In this document: positions 1-6,861 of the stretch, piece after piece
How the letters are laid out: each line of letters opens with the position of its first letter
How positions within the stretch are numbered: position 1 is the first letter of the stretch
From: JBBROS01 sp043748985
GTDB taxonomy: Bacteria; Pseudomonadota; Alphaproteobacteria; Acetobacterales; Acetobacteraceae
NCBI GenBank assembly: GCA_043748985.1
Contig: JAYVEG010000120.1
Coordinates: 1-14,526, forward strand
DNA length: 14,526 nt
Direction of reading: 5' to 3'
The notes under the pieces: generated by a model
Told to the model about the DNA's origin: nothing
Databases searched by the model: none
The model's input: only the letters and a program-made list of their open reading frames with translations
Made by a program: the position numbers and the translations under genes

Positions 1-183
1 GTGGGCACCGGCGATCGCAGCGAACGGATCCGCACCTACAACTTCCCGCAGGGCCGGGTCAGCGACCATCGCATCGGGCTGACGTTGCACAGCATCGAGC
101 GGATCATGGCCGGCGACCTAGACGAGATCGTCGATCGCCTGACCGCCGAAGACCAGGCTGCCCGCCTGGCCGCCCAGGAATGA
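1..183 (+). CDS. prfA: Peptide chain release factor 1, C-terminal end (partial)
   Basis: Peptide chain release factor 1 recognises UAA/UAG stop codons on the ribosome and triggers peptide release. Only the last 60 codons are in the window; the frame is open at base 1, and the gene begins upstream. The visible part holds the conserved GDRSERIRTYNFPQGRVSDH segment, which in class I release factors lies shortly after the catalytic GGQ loop (outside the window), followed by the RIGLTLHSIERIMAGDLDEI tail and a short acidic/alanine C-terminus. The TGA stop at 181-183 overlaps the ATG of prmC as ATGA, so the two genes are probably translationally coupled. This is the usual bacterial prfA-prmC arrangement. 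The GTG at base 1 is an internal valine codon, not the start. Confidence 0.95.
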   Translation: MGTGDRSERIRTYNFPQGRVSDHRIGLTLHSIERIMAGDLDEIVDRLTAEDQAARLAAQE

Positions 184-1061
184 TGCTTCTCCCTTTCCCA
201 ATGGGAGAGGGCCGGGGTGACGGTGCTTCGGCCATAGCCCCAGGCACAATTGCCGAAGCCCTTCGCGCCGCCACTGCCCGGCTCGCCGCTGCCGGCATTG
301 ACTCCGCCGCCCTCGACGCTCGCCTCCTCCTCGGCCACGCCATGCAAACAGACCAGGCGTCCCTTCTGCGCGATCGTACTTTGCCGGCGCCCGCCATCTA
401 CGCCGCTCTTGTGGCCCGGCGGGCCGGTCGTGAACCGCTTTGCCTCATCACCGGCCGCCAGGGCTTCTGGACGCTCGATCTCGAGGTGTCTCCGGCCACC
501 CTTATTCCCCGCCCGGATTCTGAAACCCTCATCGAGGCCGCCATCACCCCCCGCCGGACCGTCCGCACGATCCTGGACCTTGGCACCGGCACCGGCTGCC
601 TTCTTCTCGCTGCCCTCGCGGAGTATCCTGAAGCCTGGGGCCTCGGCCTCGACCTCAACCCCGAAGCCACCGCCCTCGCCGCCCGTAACGCCCGTGCCAA
701 CGGTCTCGCTCCCCGCGCCGTATTCGTCGCCGGCGACTGGGCGGCCTCCATCGCCGGCCGCTTCGACCTTATTCTCGGCAACCCCCCCTACATCGCTGGC
801 CCGGACATCCCCGCCCTCATGCCCGAGGTAGCCCGGCACGAACCCCGCGCCGCCCTTTATGGCGGGTCGGACGGCCTGGTCGCCTATCGCGCCATCATCG
901 CCGCCCTGCCATCTCTTTTGGAAGCGAATGGGCTCGTCATCCTGGAGCTCGGGGCAGGGCAGGGGCCCGACGTGTCGGCGATGGCCCAAGCGGCCGGGTT
1001 CCGGACGGCGTTACGGGCGGACCTGGGTGGCGTGGATCGCGCGTTGCTGCTCGAAAATTAG
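180..1061 (+). CDS. prmC: Release factor glutamine N5-methyltransferase PrmC
   Basis: PrmC uses SAM to methylate the glutamine of the GGQ motif in release factors. The 293-residue product has the family layout: an N-terminal helical domain, the VSPATLIPRPDSETLIEA linker, SAM-binding motif DLGTGTG (133-139) and the active-site NPPY (201-204) that holds the glutamine amide. It overlaps the prfA stop by ATGA. The start is odd. The first ~22 codons run through a dispersed palindrome (191-211), so residues before GTIAEALRAATARL look like an extension not found in typical PrmC. ATG codons at 180, 183 and 201 are in frame, and no ATG, GTG or TTG in frame lies between 204 and the family-like region. 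I use 180 because of the coupling; 201 is possible. Confidence 0.95.
   Translation: MMLLPFPMGEGRGDGASAIAPGTIAEALRAATARLAAAGIDSAALDARLLLGHAMQTDQASLLRDRTLPAPAIYAALVARRAGREPLCLITGRQGFWTLDLEVSPATLIPRPDSETLIEAAITPRRTVRTILDLGTGTGCLLLAALAEYPEAWGLGLDLNPEATALAARNARANGLAPRAVFVAGDWAASIAGRFDLILGNPPYIAGPDIPALMPEVARHEPRAALYGGSDGLVAYRAIIAALPSLLEANGLVILELGAGQGPDVSAMAQAAGFRTALRADLGGVDRALLLEN
186..224 (+). repeat. Dispersed GC-rich palindrome, copy 1
   Basis: CCCTTTCCC (191-199) and GGGAGAGGG (203-211) form a 9-bp stem with one G-T wobble and an AAT loop, followed by a GGCCGGGGTGACGG-like tail. Related copies lie at 1768-1806 and 4787-4817. The type resembles the CCCTCTCCC...GGGAGAGGG + GGGGTGAGGG family of intergenic repeats scattered through many proteobacterial genomes. 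This copy lies inside the start of the prmC reading frame. Confidence 0.7.
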
Positions 1062-1104
1062 CTTGGCATACGTGCTGGCGCACATTAGCTTGCAAGTACG
1101 CACA

Positions 1105-1141
1105 AGGGCGTGCGGAGTCTCGCTTGCGCCCTGTTTGTCTT
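1105..1141 (+). terminator. Possible transcription terminator after prmC
   Basis: AGGGCG (1105-1110) pairs with CGCCCT (1127-1132), and a smaller GAG/CTC pairing is possible within the loop. The stem is followed by a T-rich stretch, GTTTGTCTT (1133-1141). It lies 44 bp after the prmC stop. The T tract is interrupted and the stem short, so this is only a candidate. Confidence 0.35.
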
Positions 1142-1266
1142 GATGGATGCTGGATTAGTTCCGTTCATCCGGGTGTGCGACGTCAAACCGATCGCGGTCA
1201 GAAATGCGCACTGGCACCAGCCAGACGGCAGGCCAACCGATCAAGACAGGAAGTGCGCCAGCCAGA

Positions 1267-1752
1267 ATGAATATAAAACGCACGCGTGGACGCAACTTCC
1301 GCACTAATGGCAGCGGTGGCGGCGGGGGTGGTGGCGGCGGCCCGGTTCGGCAGCAGACCGGCAACACGCCGATGAACCGCAACCACGTATTTGACAGCAG
1401 CGGTCCCGATCTTCGCATCCGCGGCACCGCCCAGCAGCTTTCGGAGAAATATCTCCAGCTCGGCCGCGACGCCACTGGCGCCGGCGACCGCGTCATGGCC
1501 GAAAGCTACTTCCAGCACGCCGAGCATTACTTCCGCATTCTCAACGCCATGAACCAGGCTGCCCAGCAGAGCGGTCAGCAGCCCGTCCCGCAGCAGGGCG
1601 CCTTCCAAGGCGGTGGCCAGCCGCAGCAGCGTCGCTACGAAAACCAGCCCGACCAGCAGAACGACGGCCAGGATGAAGATCAGGACAACCAGTCCGAACA
1701 ACCCATGGTCGAAACCCGCCCCATCGCGATTACGGCCGGGTCCCCCGAGTAG
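1267..1752 (+). CDS. DUF4167 domain protein
   Basis: This is a 161-residue protein of unknown molecular function from a family characteristic of alphaproteobacteria. The order is: basic N-terminus MNIKRTRGRN, a nine-glycine run (17-25), the conserved DUF4167 core (about 38-97, with VFDSSGPDLRIRGTAQQL and the helical DRVMAESYFQHAEHYFRI), then a Gln/Asn/Asp-rich, probably disordered tail. Basic, glycine-rich and Gln-rich low-complexity regions would suit nucleic-acid or protein contacts, but that is inference. An upstream in-frame ATG at 1204 would add 21 residues. I chose 1267 because family members begin at the KRTRGR motif and AGGAAG lies at 1248-1253, although the 13-nt spacing is long. The position downstream of prfA-prmC is common in this class. 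Confidence 0.88.
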   Translation: MNIKRTRGRNFRTNGSGGGGGGGGGPVRQQTGNTPMNRNHVFDSSGPDLRIRGTAQQLSEKYLQLGRDATGAGDRVMAESYFQHAEHYFRILNAMNQAAQQSGQQPVPQQGAFQGGGQPQQRRYENQPDQQNDGQDEDQDNQSEQPMVETRPIAITAGSPE

Positions 1753-1767
1753 CCAGCATCGTTTAAG

Positions 1768-1806
1768 CCCTCTTCCACTGGCGGGAGAGGGCTGGATGAG
1801 GGTGCT
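1768..1806 (+). repeat. Dispersed GC-rich palindrome, copy 2, between convergent genes
   Basis: CCCTCTTCC (1768-1776) pairs with GGGAGAGGG (1783-1791), giving 9 bp with one wobble and a 6-nt loop. The tail GCTGGATGAGGGTG follows, as in copy 1. It fills almost all of the 62-bp gap between the DUF4167 stop (1752) and the NUDIX stop (1815), so it could block read-through from both sides. There is no T tract on either strand, so a standard intrinsic terminator is not supported. Confidence 0.7.
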
Positions 1807-1814
1807 GCGCCCGC

Positions 1815-2582
1815 TTAGATCACGCCCAGCCGACGAAACAGATCGATCAAGACCAGGTTCACATTGAACTTGAAATCGTCTGTTCTGCGGACACGCTCCA
1901 CCACGTCGCCCAGTGGCCAAAGCTCGAACGCCTCCACCTCGCCGTCTCGAGGCTCTGGTACGAAGTCTGCCGGCAACGTCACGTCGTAGCAATGCAGCAG
2001 GTCCCGCCGCAGCCCCTCTGCGCGCACCATTGCATACTCGACGACACCCACATGCCGCGCGCCCCCCAGAAGCGACTCCGGCAACCCGGCCTCCTCCTCT
2101 GCCTCCTTCGTCAGCGTTTCCCGCGCTGACATCCCCGCCTGCACCCCCCCCGCCACCAGATGGTCGAGCTTGCCGGGATCCAGCAGCTTGCCCGCCGCGC
2201 GCCGGGCCACCCAAAGCAGCGGACCATCCGCCCCCTGAACCAAGGCGTTCAGATGCACCCCTACCGCTTGGATTCCAAATCCCGGCAGCGCCCCCCGATC
2301 GATCGTGCCCAATACCGGGCCATCTGGCCTTGCCCGCACGTCGAACGCCTCGCTGCGACAGCGAAAGAACCCAGCCGCCGCAAGTTGCTCTGCGATCGAA
2401 GCCAGCCGCGCCCCCTCCACCTTGATCCCATCCGCCGTCACCTGGCCGCCCGCCGCCAGCACCCCGGCCCGCAGCACGGGGTCGAGATACCCTACCAACG
2501 CATCCCCGATCTTCAACGGCGTCCTGTCCCCCGGCAGCACGGCGTTGTTGCAGGCGACGACGTGGCGAAAGATGGAGTCCAT
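1815..2582 (-). CDS. DUF4743/NUDIX hydrolase
   Basis: This is a 255-residue two-domain protein. Residues ~1-100 match the DUF4743 region (FRHVVACNNAVLPGDR, LGTIDRGALPGFG), and ~104-255 form a NUDIX fold. The NUDIX box spans G145-L167 (GGVQAGMSARETLTKEAEEE then AGL). The classic REUXEE appears as K159-E160-A-E-E163-E164, and the first conserved Glu is Met; both changes are usual in this subfamily, so the metal-binding glutamates are kept. NUDIX enzymes hydrolyse nucleoside diphosphates linked to another group. Plant and yeast relatives with this architecture act on damaged thiamine diphosphates, but the substrate here is unproven. The ATG at 2582 is used because the family-like sequence begins there; no good Shine-Dalgarno was seen. 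The frame stays open upstream, antisense to the divergent ABC gene, and I treat that extension as spurious. Confidence 0.85.
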   Translation of the reverse strand: MDSIFRHVVACNNAVLPGDRTPLKIGDALVGYLDPVLRAGVLAAGGQVTADGIKVEGARLASIAEQLAAAGFFRCRSEAFDVRARPDGPVLGTIDRGALPGFGIQAVGVHLNALVQGADGPLLWVARRAAGKLLDPGKLDHLVAGGVQAGMSARETLTKEAEEEAGLPESLLGGARHVGVVEYAMVRAEGLRRDLLHCYDVTLPADFVPEPRDGEVEAFELWPLGDVVERVRRTDDFKFNVNLVLIDLFRRLGVI

Positions 2583-2660
2583 TCCGGCAATATGGCCGGG
2601 TTGGCCGCCTTGGCCACCATCGGCCTTTGCACAGCGGCCCGAAGCCGCCACATAGGCCGC

Positions 2661-4529
2661 ATGCGCCCAGCCGATACCAGCCCGCCCGTCCTGCGCTCCG
2701 AGCGCAATGGCTTCCAGACCGTCCGGTCCCTCCTCCCATACCTCTGGCCTCGGGGCGAGCCAACGGCCCGGCTGCGTGTGACTGCCTCCGCCATCCTGCT
2801 TGTGCTCGCCAAGGTCGCGACCGTCTACATCCCGATCGTCTACAGCCGGGCCATCGACGCCTTGTCTGGCAAAGAGAGCGTCATCTACGTGCCGCTCGGG
2901 CTGATTGGCGGGTACGTCCTGCTCCGCATCGCGTCCCAGGGCTTTGCCGAAATGCGCGATGCCGTGTTCGCCGCCGTGCAACAGCGCACCATCCGCAAGG
3001 TCGCGCTGCAGACCTTCGAACACCTGCACGGCCTGTCCCTCCGCTTCCACCTTGACCGCCAGACTGGCGGTCTTTCCCGTACGCTGGAGCGGGGGACCGG
3101 CGGCATCGAGGCCGTGCTCCGCCTCGCCGTGTTCAACATCCTGCCGACCCTTTTCGAGGTTCTTCTCGTCACTGCCATCCTGTGGCACCTGTTCGACTGG
3201 CGTTTTGCCGCCGTCACCTTCACCGCCGTCACCCTTTACGTCGGCTTCACCTTCGTCTTCACCAACTGGCGCGTCCGCTTTCGCCGCACCATGAACGAGA
3301 TGGACAGCGACGCCCAAACCAAGGCCATCGACAGCCTGCTGAACTTCGAAACCGTCAAATACTTCAACAACGAAGCCCATGAGGCCGCCCGCTTCGACGT
3401 CGCCCGCGCCCGCTACGAGAAGGCCGCGGTCAAAAGCCAGGTCACCCTCAACATGCTCAACCTCGGACAGGCGCTCATCATCGCGCTGGGCCTCGGCCTG
3501 GTGATGCTCATGGCTGCAAACGGGGTGCGCTCCGGTACCATGACCGTCGGGCAGTTCGTCCTCGTCAATACCTACCTTATGCAGCTCTATCAGCCTCTCA
3601 ATTTCCTCGGTTTCGTCTACCGCGAGATCAAGCAGGGCCTCGTCGACATGGAAAGCATGTTCCAGCTTTTGAACGTGAATCAGGAGATCTCCGACCGCCC
3701 CGGCGCTCGAATGCTCGACCCGCACCCTGAATCGGGCGGCGGTACTATCGCCTTCCGGAACGTCCAGTTCGGCTACAACCCCAACCGCCAGATCCTGAAA
3801 GGCATCAGCTTCGACGTGCCAGCCGGCACGAAACTCGCCATCGTCGGCCCCACCGGCGCCGGCAAGTCCACCATCAGCCGGCTGCTCTTTCGCTTCTACG
3901 ACGTCACCTCGGGCAGCGTCGAGGTCGACGGCATCGACATCAGGGACGTCACCCAGACCAGCCTGCGGGCTGCCATCGGCGTGGTGCCCCAGGACACCGT
4001 CCTGTTCAACGACACCATCGCGTACAACATCGCCTATGGCCGCCCCGGCGCCACCCAGGATCAGATCGAGCACGCAGCCCGGCTTGCCCAGGTCCATGAT
4101 TTCGTTCAGCGGCTGCCCGAGGGCTACGCCACCCGGGTCGGCGAACGCGGCCTGAAGCTTTCCGGCGGCGAAAAGCAGCGGGTTGCCATCGCCCGCACCA
4201 TCCTGAAAAACCCTCGAATCCTCATCCTCGACGAAGCCACCTCCGCGCTCGACACTCGCACCGAGCGCGACATCGAGACCGCGCTGCGCACCGTGGCTCA
4301 GGACCGTACCACCCTCGTCATTGCCCACCGCCTTTCCACCGTGGTCGATGCTGACGAAATCATCGTCCTGCAGGAAGGTCGGGTCGCTGAGCGCGGTACG
4401 CATGCCACCCTAATCGCTCAATCCGGCCTCTATGCCCGGATGTGGGCCCTGCAAGCCGAACAGCAGGCCATCGACCCGGAGACCGTGAAGGTCCATCCGG
4501 TCGCACCGGTCGCAGTCGACGCCAACTAG
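2661..4529 (+). CDS. Atm1-type ABC exporter (membrane-ATPase fusion)
   Basis: This is a 622-residue half-transporter of the Atm1/HMT1/ABCB7 type, which exports glutathione-linked sulfur or metal compounds across the inner membrane. The N-terminal half is a six-helix exporter domain (first helix around VTASAILLVLAKVATVYIPI), including the Atm1-typical NFETVKYFNNEAHE (228-241). The C-terminal ATPase has Walker A GPTGAGKS (396-403), signature LSGGEKQR (500-507), Walker B ILILDE (520-525) and the switch histidine H556 in IAHRLS, so it looks fully active. The start at 2661 is the best fit to family length. An in-frame ATG at 2592 would add 23 residues. Neither has a clear ribosome-binding site. 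It is divergent from the NUDIX gene with a 78-bp gap, and is followed after 11 bp by a small unknown gene. Confidence 0.93.
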   Translation: MRPADTSPPVLRSERNGFQTVRSLLPYLWPRGEPTARLRVTASAILLVLAKVATVYIPIVYSRAIDALSGKESVIYVPLGLIGGYVLLRIASQGFAEMRDAVFAAVQQRTIRKVALQTFEHLHGLSLRFHLDRQTGGLSRTLERGTGGIEAVLRLAVFNILPTLFEVLLVTAILWHLFDWRFAAVTFTAVTLYVGFTFVFTNWRVRFRRTMNEMDSDAQTKAIDSLLNFETVKYFNNEAHEAARFDVARARYEKAAVKSQVTLNMLNLGQALIIALGLGLVMLMAANGVRSGTMTVGQFVLVNTYLMQLYQPLNFLGFVYREIKQGLVDMESMFQLLNVNQEISDRPGARMLDPHPESGGGTIAFRNVQFGYNPNRQILKGISFDVPAGTKLAIVGPTGAGKSTISRLLFRFYDVTSGSVEVDGIDIRDVTQTSLRAAIGVVPQDTVLFNDTIAYNIAYGRPGATQDQIEHAARLAQVHDFVQRLPEGYATRVGERGLKLSGGEKQRVAIARTILKNPRILILDEATSALDTRTERDIETALRTVAQDRTTLVIAHRLSTVVDADEIIVLQEGRVAERGTHATLIAQSGLYARMWALQAEQQAIDPETVKVHPVAPVAVDAN

Positions 4530-4540
4530 AAAGGAAGATC

Positions 4541-4780
4541 ATGGACGACAATGAACCGCCCGCCGACCTCAGCCACGCCGGCGCCGTAGTCGACAAGGCC
4601 ATCGAGTACATGCTCGGCCAGAACCTTCCCGAGATCGCCGTTGCCTCGGCCCTGCTCGGCGGCGCGCTCGGTCTTCTCGGCCGCACCATGGGCGACGAGT
4701 CGATCATCAAGGTTTTGCAAAACGCCATCTCCAGCGTCGAAGCCGGCGAACTCCGGCAGGAAAGCGGCCGTCACAATTAA
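4541..4780 (+). CDS. Small hypothetical protein linked to the ABC exporter
   Basis: I do not recognise this 79-residue protein. It starts 11 bp after the exporter stop, with a good Shine-Dalgarno (AAGGAAG, 4531-4537) just before the ATG, so it is almost certainly co-transcribed with it. The N-terminus is acidic (MDDNEPPADLSHAG). The middle, LPEIAVASALLGGALGLLG (about 29-47), is hydrophobic and small-residue rich; it could be a single weak membrane segment or an amphipathic packing helix. The C-terminus (SIIKVLQNAISSVEAGELRQ) looks helical. No cysteine or histidine cluster suggests metal binding. A role as accessory to the exporter is only a guess from position. Confidence 0.75.
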   Translation: MDDNEPPADLSHAGAVVDKAIEYMLGQNLPEIAVASALLGGALGLLGRTMGDESIIKVLQNAISSVEAGELRQESGRHN

Positions 4781-4786
4781 AGCTTT

Positions 4787-4817
4787 TCTCCTTGGAGGAG
4801 AGCCCGAGGCGAGGGTT
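4787..4817 (+). repeat. Dispersed GC-rich palindrome, degenerate copy 3
   Basis: TCTCC (4787-4791) and GGAGA (4797-4801) form a short 5-bp stem, followed by GCCCGAGGCGAGGGTTT, recalling the GGGCCGGGGTGAGGG tail of the other two copies. The match is looser than between copies 1 and 2. It lies between the small hypothetical gene and the rpmB promoter. Confidence 0.45.
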
Positions 4818-4866
4818 TGGCCGCAGGCGCAATCCTGCAGCCGGCGCCCGTTTCCAACCCTCGCCC

Positions 4867-4895
4867 TTGACGAACCCCCACACCCCGGCCATAAC
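4867..4895 (+). promoter_or_regulatory. Predicted sigma70-type promoter of rpmB
   Basis: TTGACG (4867-4872, five of six to TTGACA) and CATAAC (4890-4895, four of six to TATAAT) are separated by exactly 17 bp. Transcription would start near 4902, leaving a ~50-nt leader before the rpmB ATG at 4952. This fits an independently expressed ribosomal protein gene after the ABC operon. Confidence 0.55.
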
Positions 4896-4951
4896 CCGCC
4901 GCTCATCCGCAGGCTTTCCAGCTTGCCAAGCATTCGATCAGGAACTCCACC

Positions 4952-5260
4952 ATGTCCCGTCGCTGCCAGTTCACCGGCAAGGGCGTGCAGTCTGGCAACA
5001 ACGTCAGCCACGCGAACAACAAGACCCGCCGCCGCTTCCTGCCCAACATGCAGCACACGTCGCTCGTGTCGGACATTCTCAACACGACCGTCCGCGTGCG
5101 CCTCACCACGCACGCGATGCGCACGATCGAGCATAATGGTGGCCTTGACAGCTTCCTGCTCACCACGCCGAACCGGGACCTTCCGGCCGAGGCGCAGGTC
5201 CTGAAGCGCCGCATCGTCCGCAGCCAGGTCAAGCGCGCCGCTGCGGCGCCTGCCGCCTAG
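4952..5260 (+). CDS. rpmB: 50S ribosomal protein L28
   Basis: L28 is a component of the large ribosomal subunit. The 102-residue product begins MSRRCQFTGKGVQSGNNVSH, the classic L28 start, followed by the basic NNKTRRRFLPNMQ segment and a C-terminus with VLKRRIVRSQVK and an alanine-rich end. This is the longer alphaproteobacterial form rather than the ~78-residue enterobacterial one. Of the Zn-type cysteines, only one Cys (C5) is present, as in C-minus forms. AGGAA at 4940-4944 gives a proper Shine-Dalgarno with 7-nt spacing. It stands alone rather than paired with rpmG, and has its own likely promoter. Confidence 0.97.
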   Translation: MSRRCQFTGKGVQSGNNVSHANNKTRRRFLPNMQHTSLVSDILNTTVRVRLTTHAMRTIEHNGGLDSFLLTTPNRDLPAEAQVLKRRIVRSQVKRAAAAPAA

Positions 5261-5295
5261 CCACCTCCGCGCCGGACAGCCCCGGAGTAAGGGGC

Positions 5296-6192
5296 ATGGT
5301 CACACTCTCGTTCAAGCGACTCGGGCGCCGCATCAGCCCCAGGGCGGTCGCGGCGCCCGCCTCGTTTTCGGTGCGTGTCCCAGATGGACGCAGCATCGCG
5401 ATCGAGGAATATGGCAATCCCGATGGCCCTGTGGTCCTATATTTCCATGGCTGGCCTGCCTGCCGTTTAGAGGCCGGCCTTATTCCCGATCTGCCTGTCC
5501 GGCTTCTGGCATTCGATCGTCCGGGATATGGCCGCTCCAGCCCGCATCCAGGCCGCACCTTGCTCGACTGGGCCGCTGACGTCGATTACGTCACCACCAG
5601 ACTCGGCATCACCAGCTTCCACGTCGTCGGTCTATCCGGCGGTGGCCCCTATGCTGCGGCGACGGCCTTTGCCCTGCCCGGTCGCGTGCTCGGCCTCTCC
5701 CTCGTCAGCCCTGTGCCGCCGCCCGACCAAGTCCCCCATCGCGCCAACGGCGTCGGTCACCTGTTCCGCCTCGGCCGCTATCCCCGCCTGGCTCAGCGCC
5801 TGTTCACGATTGCCCGCCCTCTGCTGCGGCGACGCCTGATCACGCCCCGTACCATTGTCGGCCGCAACCTGCCTGCCGCCGACCGCGCCATGCTCGGCCC
5901 TCCGATGCTCGCCGCCCTCGGTCGCGTTTGGCGCGAAGGCTTCCGCCGTGGCGCACACGGCGCCCTTTCCGACGCCCAGATCTACGCCAGCGACTGGGGA
6001 TTCTCGCTCGACGCCATCCAGGTCCCCGCCAGCCTATGGTTTGGCGCCGACGACTCGCTCATTCCTTTGCCCAGTTTGGACCCGTACAGTCGCATTCCGG
6101 GGATAAACTGGCACGTGATCCAAAACGAAGGCCACTATTCCCTCGCGCTCCGGCATGCGAGGCCAATCCTTGCGGAACTGACGGACCGCTGA
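5296..6192 (+). CDS. Alpha/beta-fold hydrolase
   Basis: This 298-residue protein has the alpha/beta hydrolase fold. Visible elements are the oxyanion-region HGWPACR after strand three, AFDRPGYGRSS, the nucleophile elbow GLSGGG with S114, an acid in WFGADDSLIP (D252 or D253) and the catalytic histidine in NEGHYS (H280). The triad is therefore complete. The substrate cannot be told; the order of elements matches esterase/haloperoxidase-like hydrolases with a helical cap (about 135-220). No signal peptide is evident, so it is probably cytoplasmic. GGAG at 5284-5287 supports the ATG with 8-nt spacing. It is 35 bp after rpmB and may be co-transcribed with it. Two hairpins follow its stop. Confidence 0.87.
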   Translation: MVTLSFKRLGRRISPRAVAAPASFSVRVPDGRSIAIEEYGNPDGPVVLYFHGWPACRLEAGLIPDLPVRLLAFDRPGYGRSSPHPGRTLLDWAADVDYVTTRLGITSFHVVGLSGGGPYAAATAFALPGRVLGLSLVSPVPPPDQVPHRANGVGHLFRLGRYPRLAQRLFTIARPLLRRRLITPRTIVGRNLPAADRAMLGPPMLAALGRVWREGFRRGAHGALSDAQIYASDWGFSLDAIQVPASLWFGADDSLIPLPSLDPYSRIPGINWHVIQNEGHYSLALRHARPILAELTDR

Positions 6193-6194
6193 AG

Positions 6195-6226
6195 CTTTGT
6201 TCCGATCGAAGTTGTTCGGAACAAAG
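6195..6226. other. Hairpin 1 between convergent genes
   Basis: TTTGTTCCGA (6196-6205) and TCGGAACAAA (6216-6225) are perfect inverted repeats, extended by a C-G pair (6195/6226) to 11 bp around a 10-nt loop. It begins 3 bp after the alpha/beta hydrolase stop. No T tract follows, so it may act as an mRNA 3'-end stabiliser, a weak terminator or a protein-binding dyad. Confidence 0.7.
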
Positions 6227-6255
6227 TTGTAGAGTCTCGATGAAGAACGCGGAAC

Positions 6256-6285
6256 ATCCGATCAGACGAAGCGGTCTGATCGGAT
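6256..6285. terminator. Hairpin 2, possible terminator at the convergent junction
   Basis: ATCCGATCAGAC (6256-6267) and GTCTGATCGGAT (6274-6285) form a perfect 12-bp stem with a 6-nt GAAGCG loop. On the plus strand only TTT follows; on the minus strand the stem begins directly after the HNH gene's TAA (6286-6288) and no T-run follows. It is a strong structure, but the terminator role is inferred from its position. Confidence 0.5.
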
Positions 6286-6861
6286 TTAGCTCTCCAGCTC
6301 GCTGTCCCAATACAGATAGTCGCGCCAGCTGCCATGCAGGTAGTTCGGCGGAAACGCCCGCCCATTCTCCTGCAGCTCCCACGTCGATGGCTGGATTGGC
6401 TCCTGCCGCGGATGCATGTGGCACTCCCGCGGCAGCTTGCTTCCCTTGCGGAGGTTGCAGCCGCCACATGCCGTCACGACGTTCTCCCACGTCGTCCGCC
6501 CGCCGCGGCTGCGCGGGATCACGTGGTCGAACGTCAGGTCCGGAGTCGGGAAACGGTCGCCGCAATACTGGCAGCTGAAGGCGTCGCGCAGGAACACGTT
6601 GAAGCGGGTGAACGCCGGCCGCCGGGTTGCCGGGATGTAGTCCTTCAGCGCGATGACGCTCGGCAGCCGCATCGACATGCTGGGCGAGTGCACCTCGTTG
6701 TCATATTCGCTCAGCACCGAGACACGGTCCAGGAACACAGCCTTCACCGCGTCCTGCCACGACCACACGGATAATGGAAAATACGATAGAGGCCGGAAGT
6801 CCGCGTTAAGGACCAGCGCAGGATAATGCAGACCGCCGTCGGGCAATGCGCGCTCCTTCAT
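6286..6861 (-). CDS. HNH endonuclease family protein
   Basis: This 191-residue protein is of the HNH type common as a single chromosomal gene in alphaproteobacteria. The N-terminal ~90 residues (starting LHYPALVLNADFRPLSYFPL) are typical of this group. The HNH/zinc core lies at 96-140: C97-x-x-C100, D112-H113 in LTFDHVIPRSRGG, N127 in WENVVTACGG, then C132-x-x-C135-N136. The metal-binding and zinc residues are all present, so nuclease activity is plausible, but the biological role of this group is not settled. No intein, homing-element or phage context is visible. The ATG at 6861 has no strong Shine-Dalgarno. The gene lies 117 bp downstream of the carboxylesterase gene on the same strand. Confidence 0.9.
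   Translation of the reverse strand: MKERALPDGGLHYPALVLNADFRPLSYFPLSVWSWQDAVKAVFLDRVSVLSEYDNEVHSPSMSMRLPSVIALKDYIPATRRPAFTRFNVFLRDAFSCQYCGDRFPTPDLTFDHVIPRSRGGRTTWENVVTACGGCNLRKGSKLPRECHMHPRQEPIQPSTWELQENGRAFPPNYLHGSWRDYLYWDSELES

Noticed and set aside
36..989. 317-residue minus-strand open frame opposite prmC
   Set aside because: Glycine-rich shadow; the plus-strand reading has full PrmC motifs.
1318..1343. GGC/GGT-rich microsatellite in the DUF4167 gene as a phase-variable tract
   Set aside because: Units are mixed glycine codons in multiples of three, fitting a poly-glycine linker usual for this family.
1198..2763. 521-residue minus-strand open frame across the DUF4167 and NUDIX genes
   Set aside because: Opposite or out of frame to two recognised genes, low-complexity Arg/Gly composition, no domain pattern.
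2583..4403. Long minus-strand open frame antisense to the Atm1 gene, extending the NUDIX frame to 862 residues
   Set aside because: It is antisense to a clearly conserved transporter, has shadow-type composition, and the DUF4743 family start lies at 2582.
4781..4951. Riboswitch or autoregulatory leader of rpmB
   Set aside because: Only a degenerate palindrome and a promoter could be recognised; the predicted leader is about 50 nt with no clear structured motif.
6286..6861. HNH gene as part of a defence or homing system
   Set aside because: No helicase, methyltransferase, reverse transcriptase, intein or phage partner nearby; this HNH type is a common lone chromosomal gene.
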